NCBI GenBank assembly: GCA_011042035.1
Contig: DQZA01000175.1
Location: 1-6,601, forward strand
Reading direction: 5' to 3'
DNA from: Desulfobacteraceae bacterium
GTDB lineage: Bacteria > Desulfobacterota > DSM-4660 > Desulfatiglandales > Desulfatiglandaceae
DNA length: 6,601 nt
The notes under the pieces are model-generated. The model did not search any database, was not told where the DNA came from, and saw nothing but the letters and a program-made list of their open reading frames with translations. The translations under genes were made by a program, and so were the position numbers. This document shows positions 1 through 6,570 of the stretch, piece by piece. Positions within the stretch are counted from its first letter, which is position 1. Every line of letters begins with the position of its first letter.

Positions 1-194
1 TCTTCATCGCGTCCGTCATTGGCTACCATCCTGGCCCCCTGGTACACTTTGTCATCTGGGGCCATTTTTACGAAAGGCAAATCAGGATGAAAACACAGGG
101 CAGGGATATAAATTCCATTGGCCCGCGCCGCCGTAAGTATAGAAACATCCCTGCCCACTTCTATTTGTTGCCCATTGATAAAAATTTTCGCCAT
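1..194 (-). CDS. 2Fe-2S ferredoxin-domain protein, N-terminal part only (runs off left edge); possible electron partner of the PreA-like enzyme
   Basis: Sixty-four codons are visible, from the ATG at 194 down to the window edge with no stop. The protein begins MAKIFINGQQIEVGRDVSIL and continues with TAARANGIYIPALCFHPDLP (residues 21-40). This is the beta-grasp start of the 2Fe-2S domain found at the N-terminus of NuoG, FdhA-type and related oxidoreductases: a short strand pair, an 'xTILxAAxxxGIxIPxLCxHPDL' helix, and the first cluster cysteine at C34. In most such proteins the next cysteines follow at once (GxCRxC). Here at least 25 cysteine-free residues follow, including DDKVYQGARMVANDG (47-61), so the cluster loop is extended and the other ligands lie beyond the window. 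The ribosome binding site AAGGAG (206-211) is 11 nt from the ATG, a little far. The gene starts 58 nt after the PreA-like gene. By analogy with PreT-PreA, the missing part may be a FAD/NAD(P)H module, but this is inference; a short stand-alone ferredoxin is also possible. Confidence 0.75.
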   Translation of the reverse strand, partial: MAKIFINGQQIEVGRDVSILTAARANGIYIPALCFHPDLPFVKMAPDDKVYQGARMVANDGRDE

Positions 195-252
195 TCTGTT
201 TTACACTCCTTGCACACAAACCAGAACGTCTACAAGTGTCCGCAGGCCAGCT

Positions 253-1569
253 CTAAGCATTATCAAGGCTGATGCCAACAACGGGGTGTTTTTGCTCAAC
301 CATACTGACGGCGTTTTCTGGGCATATGGACTGACAAAGGCCGCAACCAATACAATACCGCGAATCTATTACTATGCGTAAAGGATTTTCAGCCAGGGTC
401 CTGGCCAAACAGATATTATTGGCACACCTCCCACACCTAGTGCAGAGTCTGTCATCGACCGTGGCGATAAAGTCTTCTTGCCTCCAATCTATTTCTTCCA
501 CTGGCTTGATGTATTTGACTCCTATGCCGATGAAGTCCTCTACCTTTTGGTAACCTTGTCGGTCCATGTAATCGCCGAGGAATTCTAGGCATTCCTTAAT
601 AAGGCCGGTGCCCTTCCATAAAAGGCCAGAAGACAGCTCACACACCCGCGCACCCAGCATCATTGCCTCAATTATGTGCTCAGGTTCGACAAGGCCTCCT
701 ATACCGGCCAGTTTAATATCCGGCACAAAAAGGGAGATTGCCCCAAGATTCCTATAAAGAAGGTACCTATCCCAAGGCCCTAGGGCCGCACAGATTGGAT
801 TTTCCTGCATTCCCACCCATTTGCCTTTGCCACCCTTGTAAATGTCCGGCGGGCCAACGGTTATTGGTGCATTAATTCCTGAAATAAACGCTGCTCCCGC
901 ATTTTTGATGCCCTCGACTAAACCCACAACCCTCGGAAAGCCTGTCTCGGGAGTAAGCTTCACTCCCACAGGGACACTACAGCTTTCTGTAACTGCCTTT
1001 ACTACAGGGAGTAAGATCTGTGGTGAATCACCAAGCAACGAACCTGCTGCATCACTGAGCTCCCCTTCTGAATACGAACTGACTGCTTTGGCCGTGGCAG
1101 CAGGCAATGGACAAGAAACATTCATTTCAATGATATCCGCGCCAGCGTCTTCAGCCATGTGACATAATTCTGCCCAACCTTGCGGGTCAGCCCCCGGGCC
1201 TATCATGTTTGCAATAACAGCTACATCATCTGGTAATGTCTCACGCAGGCTCTCGATCATCGCCAGCCCAGCATTAAGCCGGCACATGATACGCCTTGCC
1301 TCAGTGGCTACAAGCAGCCCCTCCATCCTGAAGGGTTCCCTTGATCTAACGTGCTGGAATTTCCATCCAGGAGGGGCATCTTTGGGGTGTTCCTCCTCAG
1401 AGCATATAAAAGGTGTATGCACAAAGCCTACTCCATAATCTGCATACATCTTTAACTGATCAGTTTCCTCTTTGGCACCACTGAGTCCCTGATTCAACAC
1501 TGCATGGGATGCTACACCAATGGGGCTTCTGAGGTCTTTTCCAACGAATTTCACTTTTAGCTCCGCCAT
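253..1569 (-). CDS. Dihydropyrimidine dehydrogenase (PreA)-like FMN oxidoreductase with C-terminal 2[4Fe-4S] ferredoxin domain
   Basis: This 438-residue protein combines a dihydroorotate/dihydropyrimidine dehydrogenase TIM barrel (about 5-330) with a bacterial ferredoxin domain (about 368-425), the architecture of PreA (about 410 residues). Barrel landmarks are NVSCP (150-154, FMN/substrate Asn), KLTP (204-207), GINAPI (231-236, where DPD has TNTVS) and the phosphate-binding GIGGL (289-293) followed by GARVCELSSG (306-315). The ferredoxin has one regular motif, C406-x2-C-x2-C-x3-CP, and one irregular motif, C376-x2-C-x2-C-x4-C. The family transfers electrons through FMN and Fe-S clusters to reduce a C=C bond (uracil to dihydrouracil in PreA), in the cytoplasm. 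Two oddities: the NVSCP-KLTP stretch is about 13 residues longer than I recall for DPD, and the usual catalytic Cys (in 'ACGQ') appears as Leu179 in GSLLGDSP, so the substrate may differ. The start is supported by AAGGAGGG 5-6 nt upstream. The gene lies 21 nt after the transporter gene. Confidence 0.88.
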   Translation of the reverse strand: MAELKVKFVGKDLRSPIGVASHAVLNQGLSGAKEETDQLKMYADYGVGFVHTPFICSEEEHPKDAPPGWKFQHVRSREPFRMEGLLVATEARRIMCRLNAGLAMIESLRETLPDDVAVIANMIGPGADPQGWAELCHMAEDAGADIIEMNVSCPLPAATAKAVSSYSEGELSDAAGSLLGDSPQILLPVVKAVTESCSVPVGVKLTPETGFPRVVGLVEGIKNAGAAFISGINAPITVGPPDIYKGGKGKWVGMQENPICAALGPWDRYLLYRNLGAISLFVPDIKLAGIGGLVEPEHIIEAMMLGARVCELSSGLLWKGTGLIKECLEFLGDYMDRQGYQKVEDFIGIGVKYIKPVEEIDWRQEDFIATVDDRLCTRCGRCANNICLARTLAENPLRIVIDSRYCIGCGLCQSICPENAVSMVEQKHPVVGISLDNA

Positions 1570-1590
1570 TATCTTCCCTCCTTCTATCTG

Positions 1591-2142
1591 TTACCTGGAT
1601 TCCATAAGTTCATGGACCATCTGCTTGATGAAATTCCATCCTATATGCCACAGCAATAATGCCGTACCCAGGGATAGGATTCCCCCTATCCTCAAAAAGA
1701 TCTTAGCGTTTGCGTATGAGATATTGCCACTTCCAAGGAACAAAAGAACACCTATGAGGAGAAAGAATACAAACGTTAATTCCCTGGCCTTGAACTTAAT
1801 GGCCGGATAGGTTAGTAAAATCACTGGTGGGATTAGTGCAAAACAATATAAAGCAGATGATAAAGGCGAGAAAAGTTTCATTTGCACGCCCTGAGTGGAA
1901 AACAAAAAATACCCTATCAACCAGGCACCAAATGTAGTCCCAACTGAACCCATATATGTGTCTTTTTTAACAAACAGCCATATGCCGCCTATGAATTCTG
2001 CCAAAGACCCCACAATAAGCCCATAGATGGTTGCGCCTGTGAGATCAGGCATCAGAAGGATCTGTTGTACCCCAAGAGTGGCCAAGGAAAAGCCAAACCC
2101 CATGATCACAAATATCGTAGGATTTCCATCTTTCATTTCCAT
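1591..2142 (-). CDS. AceTr/SatP (GPR1/FUN34/YaaH) family small-carboxylate transporter
   Basis: This 183-residue, very hydrophobic protein has about six predicted membrane helices (roughly 8-31, 36-58, 64-82, 93-113, 120-139 and 147-167), the size and topology of Escherichia coli SatP/YaaH (188 residues). Family resemblance is seen in GNPTIFVIMGFGFSLATL (6-23), matching the N-terminal NPAPLGLxGFG signature; in GSLAEFIGGIWLFVKKDTYMG (45-65, matching 'GGIAQIFAGLLEYKKGNTFG'); in FGAWLIGYF (71-79); and in the late LTFVFFLLIGVLLFLGSGN (122-140). These proteins form inner-membrane oligomers that move acetate, succinate or similar small acids. The signature is relaxed: NPTI replaces NPAP, so substrate range could be shifted. 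The start is the first of two nearby ATGs, placed 7-8 nt after AAAGGGGG (2150-2157). Its place between HyuB and the PreA-like gene suggests it carries the pathway's acid substrate or product. Family assignment is from remembered sequence patterns, not a search. Confidence 0.82.
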   Translation of the reverse strand: MEMKDGNPTIFVIMGFGFSLATLGVQQILLMPDLTGATIYGLIVGSLAEFIGGIWLFVKKDTYMGSVGTTFGAWLIGYFLFSTQGVQMKLFSPLSSALYCFALIPPVILLTYPAIKFKARELTFVFFLLIGVLLFLGSGNISYANAKIFLRIGGILSLGTALLLWHIGWNFIKQMVHELMESR

Positions 2143-2171
2143 TTTGATTCCCCCTTTGAAAGCATTATCAA

Positions 2172-3944
2172 TTATCTCTGTGTGCCCATTTTCGCTCTAA
2201 GCCTCTCTGTCTCATCCATGTCAACCTCCAGGGTCCCAGCTTTTATCACCACTCCATAGTCATTTTTGGCACTTTCTATTGAAACCACCTCATCTCTCAC
2301 GTCTTTCACTACCGCCTCTATGTCCCTTTCCCAGGGATTGCCGACACCGCAGCCGCCCTGAACAAAGTCTTTCACCCTGTCCCCCCTGGACAGCACAAAA
2401 GCTTTTTGGTTACGTATTTCTTCATTTGTCACTTTGCGACCACCTGCAAAATAAAGTTCCTTCCTATTCGCTGGTGGCAACTTGCCTCCATCAATAGCCG
2501 GAGCAGGAACATAGTCATAAGGGTCTGCAGCATAATGAAGAAACACGGGCTCGGAATCAGAAATAGATACCCATTGGTTATGCACACCGAGGCCACCACG
2601 CCATCTGCCCGGGCCAGCCGAATCCTTCGCCCATTCCCACCTTTCCCAAAAAATGGGATACAACCCCTCACACACTTCAATTTCTGGATAATAAAGGGTC
2701 CCACTACAAATAACCGGACCATTGGTGGACCACCCGTCCACACCCCACAGAGCGCCAGCCCCAGAGGCACATGCTAAAAAGTCAGGGGATCCATATCCTT
2801 CGGATCGTCTTGGATCAATACCGCTGAAAACCCAATATGGGATGGAACCCCAGCCTGCGGGAGTCTCTTTGGGAGCCACCTTTGCAAGCGCTGCCCATAC
2901 CGCCTCTATAATCTGTTTGGCGACAAAATTTGTGCAGTTACCATGAGTAGCAGGAAACGTTGCATGTGTAACAGTTCCTGGTTTTGTCTTGATTGATATC
3001 GGCCTATAGCACCCGCCACAACGGATTTCCAAGTTCTTTCCAAGGGATTGTAGTATAGCCTGATAGACAGCACTATAAGTATTTGCAATGGGGCTGTTGA
3101 TGTATTCCTTGCTCATGGGACCGCTGTCGCTGAAATCTACAATCAGCTCATCACCGTCTACTGTTAAGTCGCATACAATAGCAGGAGCTCCTTCCGCACC
3201 AGTTATTTCGCTGTGGTAAATGCCATCAGGAATTTTACGAATCTCTTCACGCATTAAAAACTCACCATAAGCGAGAAGGTCCTCAACGAAGATGTTAAAG
3301 GTTTCCCTCCCGTAGGTATCGATCAGTGTCCTTAACCGCTTCTCTGCCACCCTGGCAGCCCCAATCAAAGAAAGGAGGTCACTGTATTGTACATCCGGGA
3401 TCCTCACATTTGTCATGACTAGATTAATAACGCTTTTTCTTTCCTTCCCCTTTTTGATAATCCTCAGAGGGGGGATTCGTAGGCCTTCTGCATAAACATC
3501 AATAGCATTTGGATTATATCCTCCAGGAGCCCCTCCCCCTGTGTCCTGTTGATGTGCCTTATTTGCGATCCACAGGACATGCTCATCTTTATAAAAGACC
3601 GGATATACGACGCACCAATCCGCCATCTGGTTACCAGCATCCATGGTGTAAGGGTCATTAACCAAGAACACATCGCCTGGATTTACATCTTCTTTGAAGA
3701 ATCTTTTCACTGCACGCACCGCAAAGGGGGTAGCCCCTACCAGCACTGGGATATACTCGGCAAGAGCCACCAACTCAGCCTTAAGGTTGAGTATGGATGT
3801 ACAGAAATCGTGTGCCGAAAAATATATGGGTGCCCTAGCAGTTCTTTCCATGTTCACGCCCATTTCGCGTGCAATGGTAAACACGGCTGATGTGAGGACT
3901 GAAAAATCCGCAGCGTCTATTCTGATCTTGTAAGTTTCACTCAT
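2172..3944 (-). CDS. hyuB: Hydantoinase B / oxoprolinase-family B subunit (HyuB-like)
   Basis: This 590-residue protein matches the HyuB family over its full length. Landmarks are ERTARAPIYFSAHDF (33-47), GDVFLVNDPY (90-99), ANKAHQQDTGGGAPGG (127-142), EGLRIPPLRI (153-162), DFSDSGP (270-276), INSPIANT (282-289), YRPISIKTKPGT (313-324), DSAGPGRWRGGLG (441-453) and the C-terminal GGCGVGNPWERD (530-541) with VSIESAKNDYGVV (554-566). With a HyuA partner, such proteins form ATP-dependent enzymes: hydantoinases, N-methylhydantoinase, 5-oxoprolinase, caprolactamase, and acetone or acetophenone carboxylases. The B-type subunit carries the metal/active site. Here the segment usually seen as H-x-x-D after NDPY reads NQMAD, so the expected ligand His is Gln106, with Asp109 and His131 kept. 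The length fits hydantoinase/oxoprolinase B rather than the longer acetone carboxylase subunit. AAAGGAGGA (3951-3959) lies 6 nt before the ATG, and hyuA ends 20 nt upstream. Substrate unknown. Confidence 0.93.
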   Translation of the reverse strand: MSETYKIRIDAADFSVLTSAVFTIAREMGVNMERTARAPIYFSAHDFCTSILNLKAELVALAEYIPVLVGATPFAVRAVKRFFKEDVNPGDVFLVNDPYTMDAGNQMADWCVVYPVFYKDEHVLWIANKAHQQDTGGGAPGGYNPNAIDVYAEGLRIPPLRIIKKGKERKSVINLVMTNVRIPDVQYSDLLSLIGAARVAEKRLRTLIDTYGRETFNIFVEDLLAYGEFLMREEIRKIPDGIYHSEITGAEGAPAIVCDLTVDGDELIVDFSDSGPMSKEYINSPIANTYSAVYQAILQSLGKNLEIRCGGCYRPISIKTKPGTVTHATFPATHGNCTNFVAKQIIEAVWAALAKVAPKETPAGWGSIPYWVFSGIDPRRSEGYGSPDFLACASGAGALWGVDGWSTNGPVICSGTLYYPEIEVCEGLYPIFWERWEWAKDSAGPGRWRGGLGVHNQWVSISDSEPVFLHYAADPYDYVPAPAIDGGKLPPANRKELYFAGGRKVTNEEIRNQKAFVLSRGDRVKDFVQGGCGVGNPWERDIEAVVKDVRDEVVSIESAKNDYGVVIKAGTLEVDMDETERLRAKMGTQR

Positions 3945-3964
3945 GATGTATCCTCCTTTTAAGC

Positions 3965-6052
3965 CTATTCACTAAGTTCCATTAGAATACTCCCATAGGG
4001 AGTGACCTCTATCTTGCCTCTTGGGGGAACAACAATAGTTGTTGTGCTTAGCTCCACAACGGCAGGCCCTTCTACCAAGTTGCCCACCTCCATCCTGTCT
4101 CCATCGTATATACCTGTAGTAACAAATCCTCCTGCCTCTTCAAAATACACTTGACGTTCTCCTTTTTTGTGCGCACTAGCATCCTTACTTACAAAGTCCT
4201 CTGCTTTAATTTCGGGAGTCCGCACCTTGCCACAAGCAGCCAGCCTCACGTTCAATATCTCTGTTTCAGTTGTATCCCTATAGGAATAAAGCGTTTCGTG
4301 CATCTGGTGAAAATCCTCTACGAGTCTTTCGAGCATATCCCTGTCAACCTTTTCGCTAGTACTATTGCTGTCCTTTAGGGGAAGAGGCACTTCAAGTTCA
4401 TGATACTGGCCCTTATAGCGCATATCCACTGATCTTAAGTAATACCTCTCGGATTTTGAAACACCCTCCATTTTCAGGTATCCCTCGCCTATGGCTCTCA
4501 TCTCGTTAAAAAGTGCATTGAGATCATCCAGGTCTACGGCGCTCATTCTACTCGCAATGGATCTAACAAAATCATGACGCACATCAGCGATTACACCGCC
4601 AAGAGCGCAAAAAACTGAGGATGTTTTTGAAATAAGCAATCGCTTTATATTCAAAGCCCGCGCCAGACTAGCCGCATGAACTGCTCCAGCTCCCCCAGCG
4701 ACCACCAAGGTATATCTTCTAGGGTCCTCACCTCTCTGAACAGAAACAATCGAGATACCATCAACCATGTGGTGATCAATAACTTTCCGCATCGCCCATG
4801 CTGCTTGCGCCACGTCCACACCCAAGGGATCTGCAATCTTTTCCTTTATGGCCTGGTGGGCCAGCTCAGGGTAGATTTTCATTTCACCTCCCAAGTAGTA
4901 ATCAGGATTCAGGTACCCCAAGACCAAATCCGCGTCAGTGCAGGTTGGCTCCTTACCACCTTTGCCATAACATGCGGGACCAGGATCAGCCCCAGCGCTC
5001 TGAGGCCCCATATGCAGGACTTTCATTTTGTCCAACCATCCAATGCTTCCCCCACCGGCGCCAATAGTTCGTACATCCACTAGAGGTAATTTCATGTGAT
5101 AAACGCCACCTACTGCGCTTTGCAGAGCGGTCATCGGGCTGCCATCCTTAATCAAACATACATCAAAACTGGTTCCCCCCATATCCACTGTTATTATATT
5201 CCTAAAATCCAAGGCCTTCCCAACATACGCAGCAGCAGCAGGGGCACAAGCTGGCCCAGAGAGCACAGTCCTGACCGCCTGTTCCATTGCTACCTCAGGG
5301 TAAATGACGCCTGCATTTGATTGAGTAATGAGCAAGTGACCCTTAAAGCCCTCTTTTCTGAGAGATTCGTCCAAATGTTTCAAATAGGCAGAAAGCTTGG
5401 GACCCACATATGCATTTATAACTGTAGTGCTCATCCGCCAGTACTCTCTGATTTCTGGCTGAATCTGGTAAGAGGCACAGACATAGGTGTCAGGAAGGGC
5501 TTCTCTGCACAATTCAAGGGCTCTTTTTTCATTAGTGGGATTTTTGAATGACCACAGGAAACAGATTGCAACAGCCTCCACACCTTGCTCAGTTAAGTAT
5601 TCACAGGCCTTCAGTACGTCATCTTCGTTAAGCGGTGTAACTATCTCACCCGCAGCATTCGTCCTTTCTTCCACGGGGACCCTCAGGTATCTCGGACAAA
5701 GTGCCTCTGGCTGGGGGATTGCAAGATTATAGGGATTTTCCCTGATACCAAAGCGGATACCCAGGATGTCTCTAAATCCCTTAGTGCACAGAAGCCCTAC
5801 CTTGGCCCCGGTCCACGTGAGAACTGTATTGGTACTAACTGTCGTTCCATGGGTAATTCTTCTAGTTTCGTCAAATAGCTCCTTCATATCTTTACCTAAG
5901 ATACCAGCAAGTTTAGAAAGCCCTTGCATGATGGCCCTGGATGGGTCATCCGGTGTAGAGGGAATTTTTGTTAAATTCAAGTTTCCTTCCTCATCTAGGC
6001 AAACCAAATCTGTAAAGGTGCCCCCTACATCTACTCCTATTACATATTTCAT
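3965..6052 (-). CDS. hyuA: Hydantoinase A / oxoprolinase-family A subunit (HyuA-like), ATP-binding
   Basis: This 695-residue protein is a full-length HyuA. The N-terminal Hydant_A_N/ASKHA part carries VDVGGTFTD (7-15, phosphate loop), THGTTVSTN (67-75) and YQIQPEIREYWRMSTTVINA (195-214). The hydantoinase A core carries QSNAG (244-248), LSGPA (264-268), VDMGGTSFD (289-297, second phosphate loop), TIGAGGGSIGW (329-339), GPQSAGADPGPACYG (349-363) and TDADLVLG (372-379). The adenosine-side motif VVAGGAGAVHA lies at 450-460 and the family DMRYKGQYHEL at 543-553. All nucleotide-binding motifs look intact, so the protein should hydrolyse ATP to phosphorylate the substrate (amide/lactam oxygen, or an enol or bicarbonate in carboxylases) for HyuB. 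It acts in the cytoplasm as a HyuA-HyuB complex. It is the first confident gene of the operon. The start is fixed by AGGAGGG (6058-6064) 5 nt before the ATG and by the glycine-rich motif right after it. No third (gamma) subunit gene is seen, which argues against acetone carboxylase. Confidence 0.94.
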   Translation of the reverse strand: MKYVIGVDVGGTFTDLVCLDEEGNLNLTKIPSTPDDPSRAIMQGLSKLAGILGKDMKELFDETRRITHGTTVSTNTVLTWTGAKVGLLCTKGFRDILGIRFGIRENPYNLAIPQPEALCPRYLRVPVEERTNAAGEIVTPLNEDDVLKACEYLTEQGVEAVAICFLWSFKNPTNEKRALELCREALPDTYVCASYQIQPEIREYWRMSTTVINAYVGPKLSAYLKHLDESLRKEGFKGHLLITQSNAGVIYPEVAMEQAVRTVLSGPACAPAAAAYVGKALDFRNIITVDMGGTSFDVCLIKDGSPMTALQSAVGGVYHMKLPLVDVRTIGAGGGSIGWLDKMKVLHMGPQSAGADPGPACYGKGGKEPTCTDADLVLGYLNPDYYLGGEMKIYPELAHQAIKEKIADPLGVDVAQAAWAMRKVIDHHMVDGISIVSVQRGEDPRRYTLVVAGGAGAVHAASLARALNIKRLLISKTSSVFCALGGVIADVRHDFVRSIASRMSAVDLDDLNALFNEMRAIGEGYLKMEGVSKSERYYLRSVDMRYKGQYHELEVPLPLKDSNSTSEKVDRDMLERLVEDFHQMHETLYSYRDTTETEILNVRLAACGKVRTPEIKAEDFVSKDASAHKKGERQVYFEEAGGFVTTGIYDGDRMEVGNLVEGPAVVELSTTTIVVPPRGKIEVTPYGSILMELSE

Positions 6053-6057
6053 TCTAT

Positions 6058-6064
6058 CCCTCCT
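6058..6064 (-). promoter_or_regulatory. Ribosome binding site of hyuA overlapping the stop of the candidate small ORF
   Basis: AGGAGGG on the minus strand, 5 nt before the hyuA ATG, is a near-perfect anti-16S match and decides this start. The TAG that ends the 62-codon frame overlaps its first bases, so translation of that frame, if real, would end on this site and could couple to hyuA. Confidence 0.8.
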
Positions 6065-6251
6065 AAGTCGTCCAATTTGTTACCATTGGCTTACCTCTTT
6101 GACCCCAAAGATCAAAAAGCAAGCGCCACGCCTCTTTTGTTTGTTGCCTAATATCCACCAGTTCTTGAAAAAACAGTAACAAGGTCACAGTTTCGCAATT
6201 CCTGCGCATGCTCGGCGGCAGACGGCTGCGCGTTTCAATATACGGCTCCAC
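6063..6251 (-). CDS. Candidate small ORF (62 codons) directly upstream of hyuA; unrecognised
   Basis: A GTG-started frame of 62 codons ends in a TAG (6063-6065) that lies inside the hyuA ribosome binding site, a spacing often seen for true operon neighbours. GGAGGG (6255-6260) lies 3 nt before the GTG, somewhat close. The product has three Trp, many Leu/Phe/Arg, and a probable amphipathic helix, LLLFFQELVDIRQQTKEAWR (24-43). No signal peptide, cysteine pair or known motif is seen, and I do not recognise it. It could be a small protein translationally coupled to hyuA, a remnant of a larger gene (the frame is closed by TAG at 6270-6272), or chance. The inverted repeat at 6096-6111 falls inside it. 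Confidence 0.25.
   Translation of the reverse strand: MEPYIETRSRLPPSMRRNCETVTLLLFFQELVDIRQQTKEAWRLLFDLWGQRGKPMVTNWTT
6096..6111. promoter_or_regulatory. Perfect inverted repeat, possible operator or small hairpin in the hyuA leader
   Basis: TCTTTG-ACCC-CAAAGA is a perfect 6-bp inverted repeat with a 4-nt centre, 44 bp upstream of the hyuA start. It may be an operator half-site pair, or a short RNA hairpin in the leader. No T-run follows it on the minus strand (AGGTAAGCC follows), so it is not an intrinsic terminator. A 6-bp repeat can arise by chance. Confidence 0.3.
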
Positions 6252-6301
6252 GCACCCTCCAGACTTAAGCTAGAACTTTAATACCGCTAAAAAATCATCC
6301 A

Positions 6302-6323
6302 TGAATGCACGTGCCATTATTCA
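6302..6323. promoter_or_regulatory. CACGTG-centred palindrome, possible regulator binding site
   Basis: GCACGTGC (6307-6314) is a perfect 8-bp palindrome. It widens to AATG-CACGTG-CCATT with one extra base, and outer TGAAT/ATTCA arms (6302-6306, 6319-6323) add further dyad symmetry. It lies about 250 bp upstream of hyuA at the edge of the AT-rich stretch, where a transcription factor site would be expected. No regulator gene is in the window, so the binding protein is unknown. Confidence 0.3.
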
Positions 6324-6570
6324 ATAAATTGTGTGTTATATTTTATGTATGTAAGTTGTGATTTTTTTTAAAATACTGGCAATATCATACATGTTTATAC
6401 CGAGGAATTTATGATAAGAGGCACTAGCTAATGCCGATATTGAAATCATAAACTTTTGGGCATGAATTGTAGGTTTAGGAATTATTTTTTCTCAGTTTAG
6501 AGCAAGTCGAAACCTTGAAGGGACCTCTTTCCACAAACAAAAGGCCCCAAATAAATCTTTCGAATAACTA

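Noticed and set aside
195..252. Possible terminator or promoter in the 58-nt gap before the 2Fe-2S gene
   Set aside because: No stable hairpin with a T-run and no convincing -35/-10 pair; the gap fits continued operon transcription.
2406..2777. Overlapping open frames on both strands inside hyuB
   Set aside because: hyuB is conserved across this whole stretch; these are out-of-frame shadows.
4676..5083. 135-codon plus-strand open frame
   Set aside because: Fully antisense to hyuA in its conserved core; the composition is not protein-like and no ribosome binding site was evident.
3965..6052. Assignment of hyuA-hyuB as acetone carboxylase
   Set aside because: No gamma subunit gene is present, and HyuB (590 residues) is much shorter than the acetone carboxylase counterpart; the substrate is left open.
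5766..6179. 137-codon plus-strand open frame
   Set aside because: It lies antisense to the start of hyuA, has no domain-like sequence, and is a shadow of the hyuA reading frame.
6190..6260. GAGCCGTATA-containing GC-rich patch resembling part of a group II intron domain V
   Set aside because: The pairing 3' half (a TACGGTTC-like strand) is missing and no intron protein or other domain is near.
6361..6375. T-run and A-run as an intrinsic terminator
   Set aside because: No GC-rich stem precedes it on either strand.
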